Origin: Nocardia abscessus NBRC 100374
GTDB taxonomy: Bacteria > Actinomycetota > Actinomycetes > Mycobacteriales > Mycobacteriaceae
DNA length: 64,000 bases
Direction: 5' to 3'
Assembly (NCBI RefSeq): GCF_000308455.1
Contig: NZ_BAFP01000080.1
Coordinates: 124,001-188,000, forward strand
In this document: piece by piece, positions 42,474-61,024 of the stretch
Layout: every line of letters begins with the position of its first letter
How positions within the stretch are numbered: position 1 is the stretch's first letter
Notes under the pieces: generated by a model
What the model saw: only the letters and a program-made list of their open reading frames with translations
What the model was told of the DNA's origin: nothing
Database searches by the model: none
Made by a program: the position numbers and the translations under genes

Positions 42474-43085
42474 ATGGCCGGACCGACCGCCGTCGCCCTC
42501 GTGTGCACGCTGAAGAAGTCACCCGCCGAATCCAGCAGCGACCTGATCGCCCGCCAGGTGCTCGATGAGCTGGCCCAGCACGACGTGCAGGGCTCGGTAC
42601 TGCGTGTGGTCGACTACGAGGTGCTGCCGGGGGTCACCGCCGACGAGGGCCCCGGCGATCAGTGGCCGACGATTCGCGAACGGATCGCCGCGGCCGACAT
42701 CCTGCTGGTCTCGACACCCACATGGGTCGGGCACATGTCCTCGGTGGCGCAGCGGGTGCTGGAACGCTTGGATGCCGAATTGTCCGAAACCGACGACGAG
42801 GGCAGGCCCGCGATGGTCGGCAAGGTGGCCACCGTCGCGGTGGTCGGCAACGAGGACGGCGCGCACAAGATCGTCGCCGACCTGTATCAAGGGCTCAACG
42901 ACATCGGATTCACCATCCCCGCGCAGGGATGCACGTACTGGAACGATCAAGCCATGGGCGGTACCGACTACCAGGATCTCGACTCGGTACCCAAGGCGGT
43001 GGCCTCGGCGACCGCGGCGCTGGCCAGGAACGCCGCCCACCTGGCCAAGGTGCTCGACAGCCGGCAGTACCCGCCTGCGGGGTGA
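42474..43085 (+). CDS. Flavodoxin-like NADPH-dependent FMN reductase family protein
   Basis: This 203-residue flavodoxin-fold protein has an opening strand ALVCTLKKSPAESSS (phosphate loop), STPTWVGHMSSVAQRVLERLD (the second FMN loop) and VVGNEDGAHKIVADLYQGLNDIGF. A strong AGGAGG site sits 8 nt before the ATG at 42474. It probably reduces FMN, quinones or nitro compounds. It is second gene of the stress-promoter unit with the decarboxylase; a hairpin terminator follows. Confidence 0.85.
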   Translation: MAGPTAVALVCTLKKSPAESSSDLIARQVLDELAQHDVQGSVLRVVDYEVLPGVTADEGPGDQWPTIRERIAAADILLVSTPTWVGHMSSVAQRVLERLDAELSETDDEGRPAMVGKVATVAVVGNEDGAHKIVADLYQGLNDIGFTIPAQGCTYWNDQAMGGTDYQDLDSVPKAVASATAALARNAAHLAKVLDSRQYPPAG

Positions 43086-43104
43086 TTGTGCGGCGCCCGG
43101 TCCC

Positions 43105-43137
43105 GCGACCTCCCGCCGGCCACCGGCGGGAGGTCGC
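43105..43137. terminator. Bidirectional terminator, 15-bp perfect stem
   Basis: GCGACCTCCCGCCGG (43105-43119), loop CCA, CCGGCGGGAGGTCGC (43123-43137). It lies between convergent stops at 43085 and 43143. Confidence 0.85.
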
Positions 43138-43142
43138 CGCGT

Positions 43143-43643
43143 TCAGGCCAGTACCGCGTCGACCGTCTTCTTCAGCGCCGAAGGCTTGGCGGGCGAGGTC
43201 GGCGCCTTCTTCCTGAGTTCTTGCAGCCGGGCTCCGATGTCCTGAAGTTGCTTGCGCCCCAGCTGCTCTCGCACCTTCGGGAACCAGTCGTTCTCTTCCT
43301 CATCGATGTGGTGGTCGACGTTCTCGATCAGCACGGTGGCCTTGGCGGTGAAGTGCTCGTCGCCGGGCTTCATCATCGCCAGCTCGGTGACCAGCACATC
43401 GGCGACGTGATGCTCCTCGTAGGACTCCAGGATGTCCTCGTCGAGCTCGGGAACGAGTTTGCGCACCTCCGGATACATGCACTCGTTCTCCAGATAGGTG
43501 TGCACGGTGAGCGCCTCGATGATCTTGTTCACCACCTGCCCCTTCCGCTCGACGGCGTCCTCCCCCGCCTTCTCGAACTCGCGGAACAATTTCCGGATCG
43601 CCTTGTGATCCTCGCGCAGCAGTACGATCGCGTCGGTCGTCAT
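43143..43643 (-). CDS. Hemerythrin domain-containing protein
   Basis: This 166-residue HHE protein has ligand segments REDHKAIRKLFREFE, TVHTYLENECMYPEV and VLIENVDHHIDEEENDWF, which together give the five His and two acidic residues of a diiron hemerythrin site. It is the common short actinobacterial form; it may sense or store O2, NO or iron. A GTTT-N15-GGGAA promoter lies 39 nt upstream. It is a different subfamily from the 186-residue protein at 32457. Confidence 0.87.
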   Translation of the reverse strand: MTTDAIVLLREDHKAIRKLFREFEKAGEDAVERKGQVVNKIIEALTVHTYLENECMYPEVRKLVPELDEDILESYEEHHVADVLVTELAMMKPGDEHFTAKATVLIENVDHHIDEEENDWFPKVREQLGRKQLQDIGARLQELRKKAPTSPAKPSALKKTVDAVLA

Positions 43644-43682
43644 CGCTTTCTCCTTGCCTCGGATGCCGGTCTGTTGCCGACA

Positions 43683-43706
43683 TTCCCGGCGCCACGGCGC
43701 CGAAAC
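43683..43706 (-). promoter_or_regulatory. SigF/SigB-type stress promoter (GTTT-N15-GGGAA)
   Basis: GTTT (43706-43703), 15 bp, GGGAA (43687-43683), 39 nt before the hemerythrin ATG. One base differs in the -10 from GGGTA. Confidence 0.55.
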
Positions 43707-43778
43707 ACCACCGGCTGCCGTGCGGTCGGACCGGTACCGGGCCGTAAGGTGGCAGAAGACAGCGCAGGAAGGACGCAG

Positions 43779-44267
43779 ATGCCACAGGCGGACGAGTACG
43801 CACACGAGCTGGCCGAACTGGCGCGGGGCTCGCAGATCACCGTCGCGGTCGCCGAATCGCTGACCTCGGGTCGGCTGTCGGCCACACTGGGGGCGGCGTC
43901 GAACTCGTCGGAATGGTTCCGCGGCGGCCTCGTGGCCTACAGCTCGGAGGTCAAACACACCGTTCTCGGGGTGCCCGACGTGCCCGTGGTGTCCCGGACC
44001 GCGGCCGAAGCGATGGCCACCGGCGTGCGCGAGTTGCTGAAAGCGGTTGTCGCCGTGGCGGTCACCGGTGCGGGCGGCCCGGATCCGCAGGACGGCGAAC
44101 CGCCGGGCTCGGTCTGGTTCGCCATCGCCACCGAGCACGACGTGCGCGCATGGCACCGCCGGTTCGACGGCGACCCGGCGGACGTGGTCGCCGAGACCGT
44201 GGCCTGCGCGACCGAGTCGCTGCTGGACACCGCGCGCGCACTGCGCTCGGATCATTCGCCCGCGTGA
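43779..44267 (+). CDS. CinA C-terminal domain protein (nicotinamide-nucleotide amidase)
   Basis: This 162-residue protein consists only of the CinA/PncC domain: VAVAESLTSGRLSATLG, GGLVAYSSEVKHTVLGVP, VAVTGAGGPDPQDGEPPGSVWFA. PncC deamidates nicotinamide mononucleotide in NAD recycling. The ATG at 43779 has an AGGAAGG site 8 nt upstream. It is divergent from the hemerythrin gene across the same intergenic region. Confidence 0.88.
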   Translation: MPQADEYAHELAELARGSQITVAVAESLTSGRLSATLGAASNSSEWFRGGLVAYSSEVKHTVLGVPDVPVVSRTAAEAMATGVRELLKAVVAVAVTGAGGPDPQDGEPPGSVWFAIATEHDVRAWHRRFDGDPADVVAETVACATESLLDTARALRSDHSPA

Positions 44268-44274
44268 GCTCCGG

Positions 44275-44484
44275 TCACGACGAACGGCGATGCTTGCGGT
44301 GGCTGGTGTCGCAGAACGGGTAGTTCTTCGAGCGCCTGCACAGGCACAGCGCCACCATGAACCGGTCGCAGCGGATGGTGCGGCCGTCCGCGGTGACCAG
44401 TTCCACCGGGCCCTCGATCAGGGCGGGGCCGTCGGCGGTGAGCGTCACGCGGCGGCACTGTTCATTGTCGGATGCGGTCGGCAC
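44275..44484 (-). CDS. CDGSH iron-sulfur domain protein
   Basis: This 69-residue protein has the CDGSH-type 2Fe-2S signature CLCRRSKNYPFCDTSHRKH: three Cys and one His (C-x-C-x8-C-x3-H, with the middle Ser-x3-Pro). The N-terminal half is a short beta-rich segment. It overlaps the methyltransferase stop by 23 bp and is last in an operon with that gene and the diiron protein. Likely a redox or iron-sulfur transfer protein. Confidence 0.87.
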   Translation of the reverse strand: MPTASDNEQCRRVTLTADGPALIEGPVELVTADGRTIRCDRFMVALCLCRRSKNYPFCDTSHRKHRRSS

Positions 44485-45115
44485 GGATCACCACCAGATC
44501 TTCCATACGCTGGCCGGGCTCGATCAGCCCGGCCGACTCCAGCCACCGCGCGCGGCGGCGCAGCACCGGCCCGAACGGCACGGTCGCCCGTGCCACGACG
44601 GCGGCCTTCAACTCCAGCGCGCGCAACTGGTCCAGGGTCGTATCGGGATCGCACAGCGCCGAATGCACGATCAACGCGACCCCCCGTGGTTTGAGAAGGC
44701 CGGGCAGCGCCGCGCACAGCTGGTCGAGTATCGCCCTGCCGCCGGTCCCGGCGTCCCACGCACGCGCGATACCGCGGGTGTCGGTGCCCTCGGGAGCGGG
44801 GACATAGGGCGGGTTGGCCAGCACGAGGTCGAAGCTGCGCCCGCCGAGCACCGCACCGAAATCACCGCGCAGCACCTCGGCGTCGATACCGCGCAACCGG
44901 CAGTTCAACCAGGCGGACACCACCGCGGAGCGGGACACGTCCACCGCGGTCACCCGCGTCGCTCCCGTTCGGGCGGCGGCCACGGCCAAGGCGCCGGTGC
45001 CGGTGCACACGTCCAGCGCGTGTCCGCCGCGCGGGACGCCCGCCTCGGACAGGGCGCGCACGAGCAACCAGGTGTCCAGCTGCGGCGGATAGACGCCAGG
45101 GGGTCGAATCAACAT
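44462..45115 (-). CDS. HemK2/MTQ2-type methyltransferase
   Basis: This 217-residue SAM-dependent methyltransferase has motif I ALDVCTGTGALAV (33-45), an acidic residue after beta-2 (AVDVS) and NPPYVP at 101-106, the signature of enzymes that methylate glutamine (PrmC/Mtq2) or planar nitrogens. It begins at ATG 45115; residues upstream in the frame do not fit. The PrmC N-terminal helical domain is absent, so it belongs to the MTQ2-like single-domain class. Target unknown; gene order with CDGSH and diiron genes suggests a role in the same unnamed pathway. Confidence 0.83.
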   Translation of the reverse strand: MLIRPPGVYPPQLDTWLLVRALSEAGVPRGGHALDVCTGTGALAVAAARTGATRVTAVDVSRSAVVSAWLNCRLRGIDAEVLRGDFGAVLGGRSFDLVLANPPYVPAPEGTDTRGIARAWDAGTGGRAILDQLCAALPGLLKPRGVALIVHSALCDPDTTLDQLRALELKAAVVARATVPFGPVLRRRARWLESAGLIEPGQRMEDLVVIRADRIRQ

Positions 45116-45146
45116 CACTTTTCGCGGATAGCCCGCTGAACGCCGC

Positions 45147-46163
45147 TTAATCGTCCGCGCCGACCGCGCCGCTCCCGGGTTCGCGCAGCGAGCTGCGGCC
45201 CGCGCGCCAGGCGTCCAGCACATGATCGGCGAATCGGTCCTCGAGCAAGTTCGTCACCTGGATGCCGAACGCCACCGACTCGGTGAGCCCGGGTTCCTGC
45301 CGGAGCAGGTCGCCGATCACGCCGGTCCGCATCACCTGCTCGTGGACGGCGTCGGCTTCGACGTGCTCGCGATAGAACAGCACACACGCCGGATCGGCGT
45401 CCAAACGCCGCAACGCCTCCACCAGGCGCTGGGCTCCGGGCGGCGAAGTGATCTCCACCGTCGCGAAATGGCCCACCAGCGCCCCGCGCCACGACCGGTG
45501 CAGACCGAACAGCGACATCATGTTCACCAGCGCCAGCATCGGCGCGGGAACCACGTCCAGATAGTGCAGGTATGCCGGATCCAGCCCGGCACCGGCCAGC
45601 AGATCGGCGTACAGCTGCGCGTGCACGCGTTCGCCGCGTCCGCCGCCGAACTCGTCGAACTCCACCGCCACCAGCGATGCCTTGGCCTGCCCGCGCAGGC
45701 GCGGGATCACCCAGGCGTAGGGGTCGGCCTCCTTGTGGTGGTAGATCGAACGATGCACGAAGTACTCGCGCATCTGCCACCATTCGCCCTCGTCGCGCAG
45801 GAACCGGCTGAGTCCGGCCGGATCGGCGGGGGTGACCAGCAACTGATCGAGTTCGGCGTCGAGATCGGCTCCGCCGGGCACGTCCTCACGCAGCGCCCGC
45901 AGGAACCGCTGCTCCAGCGCGGCGCGCAGACCGAGCAGGCCCGGGTCCCATTCCCATCCCGCGTCCACCGCCGCGAAGCCGTGATAGTGCAGCTCGTAGC
46001 AGGTGTGCAGGGCCAGATGCAGATCCTCGCCGTACGGGTCCGCCGGACCCGGCTCCGGGACCGAACCGCCCGGTTCGCCGCGCAGCAACTGCACTACCGC
46101 CTCGGACAGCTCGCCGCGGGGCTGGGGCAGTTCGTGCGTCTGGGCGCCTGTCATGACCGTCAT
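45147..46163 (-). CDS. Iron-containing redox enzyme, heme-oxygenase-like diiron fold
   Basis: This 338-residue mostly helical protein resembles the heme-oxygenase-like diiron oxidase/oxygenase superfamily: LHTCYELHYHGFAAVDAGWEWDP, EWWQMREYFVHRSIYHHKEADPYAW, VEFDEFGGGRGERVHAQLY and FYREHVEADAVHEQVM carry the Glu/His residues expected for two iron atoms. Known members cut fatty acids, make isonitriles or oxidise amines. It leads the operon with the methyltransferase and CDGSH protein, and has a stress-like promoter ending 10 nt before its start. Confidence 0.8.
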   Translation of the reverse strand: MTVMTGAQTHELPQPRGELSEAVVQLLRGEPGGSVPEPGPADPYGEDLHLALHTCYELHYHGFAAVDAGWEWDPGLLGLRAALEQRFLRALREDVPGGADLDAELDQLLVTPADPAGLSRFLRDEGEWWQMREYFVHRSIYHHKEADPYAWVIPRLRGQAKASLVAVEFDEFGGGRGERVHAQLYADLLAGAGLDPAYLHYLDVVPAPMLALVNMMSLFGLHRSWRGALVGHFATVEITSPPGAQRLVEALRRLDADPACVLFYREHVEADAVHEQVMRTGVIGDLLRQEPGLTESVAFGIQVTNLLEDRFADHVLDAWRAGRSSLREPGSGAVGADD

Positions 46164-46173
46164 AGTGGTCGCT

Positions 46174-46196
46174 TACCCCGGTCCGCCGCCGTTATC
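46174..46196 (-). promoter_or_regulatory. Weak SigF/SigB-type promoter (GATA-N14-GGGTA)
   Basis: GGGTA on the minus strand (46178-46174) lies 10 nt before the ATG at 46163, the same spacing as at 31143, 39521 and 40965. The -35 is only GATA with a 14-bp spacer. Confidence 0.4.
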
Positions 46197-46231
46197 GCGG
46201 CCCGGCACGGAAAGAATCCGCCTGCGAGCCG

Positions 46232-46258
46232 CCCGCGCCGCCGCCGCGGCGGCGCGGG
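46232..46258 (-). terminator. Terminator hairpin of lsr2
   Basis: CCCGCGCCGCCGC (46232-46244) and GCGGCGGCGCGGG (46246-46258) form a perfect 13-bp stem around a single base, just after the lsr2 stop at 46271. Confidence 0.75.
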
Positions 46259-46270
46259 AACTCCCCGGAA

Positions 46271-46606
46271 CTACCCGTTCGCCTTTTTGTACGCCTCGAC
46301 GACCTCGGCCGAGATCCGGCCGCGCGCCGAGACGTCGATACCGTTTTTGCGCGCCCATTCCCGGATAACCGTGGCCTGCTCCCGATCGTTCGACGAACGC
46401 AGGACACCACCGCGCCCGCGCCGCGTGCGACCGACTTTGCGGGCGTAAGGAACCCACTGATCGAAGAATCCGCGCAACTGACCGGCATTGTCCGCCGACA
46501 AGTCCATCTCGTAGGCCACGCCGTCCACGGCGAAAGACACAGTTTCCTCGGCCTGAGACTTGCCGTCGTAGTCATCGACCAGAGTCACGACGACCTTGCG
46601 TGCCAT
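46271..46606 (-). CDS. lsr2: Lsr2-family nucleoid-associated protein
   Basis: This 111-residue protein has an N-terminal oligomerisation domain ([20 protein letters not shown], then [16 protein letters not shown]), a basic Arg/Gly linker ([10 protein letters not shown]) and a C-terminal DNA-binding domain with [17 protein letters not shown] and the AT-hook-like RGR ([11 protein letters not shown]). Lsr2 is the actinobacterial H-NS analogue that silences AT-rich and horizontally gained DNA. The start at 46606 gives the standard length. Whether this is the only copy in the genome cannot be told from this window. It is divergent from a biosynthetic cluster 766 bp away. Confidence 0.9.
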   Translation of the reverse strand: MARKVVVTLVDDYDGKSQAEETVSFAVDGVAYEMDLSADNAGQLRGFFDQWVPYARKVGRTRRGRGGVLRSSNDREQATVIREWARKNGIDVSARGRISAEVVEAYKKANG

Positions 46607-47372
46607 AGAGATAATCCCTTCACGGTTACCGAGCGCGTGCAGTCGAAAAAACAATCGTAGCCAGTAGATAACAGATCGGTTCCACCACGGGAACAGCGGG
46701 GTCCCCTGCCGCGGCACGAGACGCGTGCGGCGAACAGTGCACCGCCGGCGACCGTGCAGCCTCCACATATTGCACGCGCAACCGGCCAACCAGCAAACGG
46801 CACCTACCGGAACGCCCCTGCCGTACTCCGACGACGGCGTTGTGCGGCGACGCGCGGCCGCTCGGTGCGGCGCAGGCGCACCCGGATCTCGACGCTTGCA
46901 CGGCGGCAGCCCAGCGCGTTCGGTAAATCCTGCCGCACCGACGCCGAATGCGTCGGCGCCGAGTACCTGCCGCTGCGGACCACATGACGTAATCGCAAGC
47001 GGGCCGCCGTATTCCGCATGCGCGGTGAAGAGGCGGCCACCTCCCCACAGGTGAGAAGGCGACGACGCGGGCGCCGCCTTAGTCTGGACGACGCCCGGTC
47101 CAGCCGGAATACTGGCGTGCGCCGGTTTCGCCGGAGTCGACCACGCCGGGTATGGCGCATTCGGTCGGCTCACCGTTCGAAAGAAAGGACCATCTCCCGA
47201 TTCTGCAGACAGGCAGTCGGCCCGTTGAGGACGGCGGGGGGCCGAGTACCGTTCCGAACTCTGTCGAGCGAGTGGGGCGTCCGCGCGACGCGGATCCCAG
47301 CAACGAATCAGATGTCGGCCGATTCGCGGAATTCGGCCAGACGAGCCCAGTGCACGAGCGGAAGTCGATAGT
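46607..47372. other. Long divergent intergenic region
   Basis: About 766 bp between lsr2 (minus) and the glycosyltransferase (plus), with lower GC than the flanking genes. It must hold both promoters. I find no frame with coding character, no RNA gene and no strong palindrome. Its length and position make it a candidate Lsr2-bound or cluster-specific control region. Confidence 0.45.
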
Positions 47373-48665
47373 ATGCGTGTGGCCTTGTTGCCCGCAGGTA
47401 CCAGGGGCGATCATCAACCGTATCTCGCGTTGGCGGACGAGTTCCGCGCCCGCGGGCACGACGTGGAAATCACCGCCACCCGCAATCAGGCGCACATCGT
47501 GCGCAATGCGGGCTTCGAACCCCATGTGATTCCCTTCGACGCCGCGGAATTGCTCGAGACGCCCGCGGCCAGACAGGCGTTGGCCTCCGGCAGGACGCTG
47601 CCGTTCATTCGCATCATGCTCGACACGGTGAAGATCATCGAGGGTGGGCGCGGGGTGGCGATGCACGAGGTGCTCGCGAAAGCCTGCGCGGGCGCGGATG
47701 TCGTCGTCGCCTGCGCGTCGACATTGCCCTGGGCGATGGAGTTCCGGGAGAAGACCGGTACGCCGGTGATCGGCTGCCTGCCCTACCCGCTCGAGCGCAC
47801 CGGCGAGTTCCCGTCGTCGTTCATGGCGAAGAACATGACGTCGTCCCGGATTCTGTCGCGCGCGACTTATAGCCTTTTCGAATTGTCCTATACGTTCCTG
47901 TATCGCAAGGTCGATCGACAATTGCGTCAGCAGATGGGGCTGCCGGGCAAGCCGCGCAATCCTTTTCGGCGACTCCGCGACGAGCGGATACCGCTGGTTC
48001 ACATGGTGAGCCCGGTGCTGTTGCCGAAGCCGCACGATTGGCCGGAACGCGCGACGGTCGTCGGCGCCCCCATTCTGCCGCAGCGGCTGCGGGACGCCTG
48101 GGGTGAAGCGGTCATCGACCCGGAACTCGACGCCTGGCTCGACGAAGGCGAACCACCGATCTATTTCTGCATGACCGGAATGCCCGTCGTCGATCCGGTG
48201 GAATGCCACCGGATGATCACCACGGTCTGCGCGCGACTGGGCGCGCGGGCCCTTGTCACGGTGAAAGGCGAGGGATTTCCGAAGGGATTCAGCGCCGATC
48301 GCGCGGTGCTGGTCATCGATTCGTTCGACTACGACCGTGTGCTGCCGCGCTGCCGCGCCGTGGTGCACCACGGCGGCAGCGGAAACACCCACGACGTGGT
48401 GCGCGCGGGGATTCCGGCGGTAGTGATCCCGGTGCACAGCGATCAATTCTTCTACGGCTGGCGCATCGCCGCGCTCGGTATCGGAGCCACCTTCCCGTAT
48501 CGCCGGATCACTCCGGATCGCCTGTACCAGGCGCTGGCCCGAGCCCTCACGCCGCAGGCACGGCAGCGAGCCGAAGAGATCGGCCGCACGGCCGCGGCGG
48601 AGAACGGTGTGCTCGCCGCGGTCGACGCCGTCGAGAAACTCGCCACCGCGACCACCCGACCGTGA
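47373..48665 (+). CDS. UGT/GT1-family lipid glycosyltransferase
   Basis: This 430-residue GT-B glycosyltransferase of the MGT/GPL type has an N-terminal [33 protein letters not shown] acceptor domain (split here as [16 protein letters not shown]) and a C-terminal nucleotide-sugar site [23 protein letters not shown] followed by HSDQF. Relatives in mycobacteria add rhamnose or methylpentoses to lipopeptides and phenolic lipids. No signal peptide. First gene of the cluster; 87 nt before the megasynthase. Codon use is slightly less GC-biased than the PKS. Sugar and acceptor unknown. Confidence 0.86.
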   Translation: MRVALLPAGTRGDHQPYLALADEFRARGHDVEITATRNQAHIVRNAGFEPHVIPFDAAELLETPAARQALASGRTLPFIRIMLDTVKIIEGGRGVAMHEVLAKACAGADVVVACASTLPWAMEFREKTGTPVIGCLPYPLERTGEFPSSFMAKNMTSSRILSRATYSLFELSYTFLYRKVDRQLRQQMGLPGKPRNPFRRLRDERIPLVHMVSPVLLPKPHDWPERATVVGAPILPQRLRDAWGEAVIDPELDAWLDEGEPPIYFCMTGMPVVDPVECHRMITTVCARLGARALVTVKGEGFPKGFSADRAVLVIDSFDYDRVLPRCRAVVHHGGSGNTHDVVRAGIPAVVIPVHSDQFFYGWRIAALGIGATFPYRRITPDRLYQALARALTPQARQRAEEIGRTAAAENGVLAAVDAVEKLATATTRP

Positions 48666-48752
48666 GATGCCGGACGGCGCCCGTAGGGAATCGCGGCGTC
48701 GTCCGATGAGCGCACGACCCCCGTGACAGTCGAGTTCCGAAGGTTGTACCGC

Positions 48753-58750
<9,998 letters not shown>

Positions 58751-58754
<4 letters not shown>

Positions 58755-61024
58755 CCATGGCCGACAAGGAGTTTTCCGTGCGCAGTCCGAACGGCGAGCA
58801 CCCACCGCACGCCGAGCGAGCCGATCGGCGCGAGCTCGCCGAAGCCATCGAAGGCGGTGGCGGCCTCGACGTGTCCGCGTTGCTGGCGCGCGCGGGTTCT
58901 CCGGTGACCACCCGGACGGCGGTCGAGAGTCCCAGCCGGTGGAGCCCCGAGTCGCTCACGGCGGCGGTCACCGGGGTGGCGAACCGATTCACCGCCGAGA
59001 CGATCGGGCCGGAGACGGATTTCTTCGACGGCGGCGGCACGTCCGTCGCGGCGGTCGAGTTCGTCGCGGCTCTGGCCAGGGAACTCGACGTGCACCTCGA
59101 TCTGGACGACGTCTTCGCCGACGCGCGCCCGCGCAGGCTGGCGCAACGCTGGTTGAGCGCTCACCCCTCATCCACCGAACGCGATCTGCCCGTGGCGGAA
59201 ACGGGTGCGGTGGACGAGGAGTTCGCGCAGCTCATGTCCGATGTCGCCGGAGCCGACCGGCTCCCGTTGGTCGACCCGCCGGACCGGGTGGTCCCGCGGT
59301 GCATCCTGCTCACCGGCGCCACCGGTTTCCTGGGCAGCCATCTGCTGCTGGACCTGTTGCGTAGCAGCGACGCGCAGGTGGTCTGCCTGGTCCGCGCGCA
59401 AGACGACGAGGACGCCCTCGACCGGCTCGCCGCCGCGCTGACGCGGTTCCTGCTGCCGTGGTCTCCGGAGGTGCGCAGGCGGGTGACAGTGCTGCCCGGC
59501 GACCTGCGTGAGCCCAACCTCGGCCTGTCCGAGCAACGCTGGGCGGCGCTGGCGGACGAGGTCGACGCCATCGTCAACGTCGGCGCCGCGGTGGACTTCC
59601 TGCGTGGCTACCGGTCACTGCGCCGCGCGAACGTCCTCGGTCCGCTCACCCTGGCGCGGCTGGCGGCGACCGGGAGACCCAAACCGCTGCACCACGTCTC
59701 CTCGATCGCGGTGTTCAACGAGCTCGGCATCGCCGCCATGGGCGAGGACGATCCGGTGGCGAACATCGGCAAGCTGGTGATCGGCTACGACCGGACGAAA
59801 TGGGCGGCCGAGGCGGTCATGCGGCGGGCGCGCGAACACGGACTGGTCGTCACGGTGCTGCGGCCCGGCGGCATCGGCGGCCACCGCGAGACCGGCGCGC
59901 ACAATCCGCGCGACCTCAACAGCGGCATCATCGCGGCGCTGTCGCGGTTCGGCACCGTCCCCGCGCTGCGCAACCTCCATGTCGCGCCGGTGGATTGGGT
60001 GAGCAAGGTCGCGGCGGCGATCGTGTGCACGCCGACGGCGTGGGGCCACAACTACCACCTCACCGGCACACCAACCACCCTCGAGCAGATGCTCGGGGAA
60101 TCCGCCGCGATCGGCATGGACATGCGGGTACAGCACTGGTCGGCGTGGTGCGACGAGGTAGTGGAACGGATTCGCACCGAGCCGGTCCCGGAGCTGGAAT
60201 CGCTGGCACAGGTATTGCGCAGCCCCATCGCGCGCCATCCGCTGGAGACGATGGCATCCGTTCCCGCCGCCACCGACGAGCGCACCCGCGCTTTCCTGCG
60301 CGCGCACAATCTGCCCGCGCCCATCCGCTACGGCGCGCAGTCGCAACGCAAAACGCTGGAAATGCTCGCCGACACCGGATTGGCGCGGCTGCCGCAGCCG
60401 CAAGACACACCCTATCTGTGGTTCTCGGAGACGTTGGCGGGGACGCTCGGGCCCGCCGGCGCACCGGCAGGCACGTCCTGCACCCTGAATCTGCGGCTGT
60501 CCATCGCGAGCACCCACCAGCTGGTGGCCGGGCGCACCGTCGACGTCAGCGGCGAACTGCGGTGCACGCTGCTGCACGACGCGCCGCTCACCGTGGCCGG
60601 TGCGCTGTCGGTCCGCCCGCACGACGGCATCCCGATACGGCACGGGCTGAAGCATCCGCTCATGCACTACCGGCTGTCGCTGCGCGACGCCGACGGCGGA
60701 ACGTGGTGGTTGTCCGGCTACAAATACGCCGAGGCGCGGCGCACCCTGATCCGGCAGGCGCGCACGCTCACCGTCGAACTCGGCCGCGAGGGCGAGCCGG
60801 CGGCCTTCGCGGGCGAGGTCGCCGTCCCGCTGGACACCTACCTGCGCGATCAGATCGACGGCATCCAGGTGGATCCGCGGTTGTCCGAACGTCAGCGACG
60901 GACCGCGAAACTGTTGTGGCTGAGCTGGTTCGGTTCCCAGCTCGGCAAGGGCCTGCTGGAACCGGCGCTGCGCGTGGGCACCGAATTGCTGGATCTGCGC
61001 CGAAACGCGAAGGAGTTCCGCTGA
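58751..61024 (+). CDS. Carrier protein-thioester reductase with novel C-terminal domain
   Basis: A 757-residue protein overlapping the megasynthase stop (ATGA). Order: carrier protein about 65-140 (phosphopantetheine Ser98 in GGGTSVA); thioester reductase 183-520, with TGATGFLG (188-195) and catalytic Tyr346/Lys350; then a C-terminal beta-rich domain 575-735 (LRLSIASTHQLVAGRTVDVSG, HPLMHYRLSLRDADGG). That last domain resembles the linker between GMC oxidoreductase and hydrolase in fused cholesterol-oxidase-like proteins, from memory. No adenylation domain, so the carrier must be loaded by the upstream synthase. It should release the chain as aldehyde or alcohol with NADPH. Confidence 0.85.

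Noticed and set aside
46725..47054. Possible small genes in the lsr2-cluster spacer
   Set aside because: Several short Arg/Pro-rich frames on both strands overlap each other with no start signal or motif.
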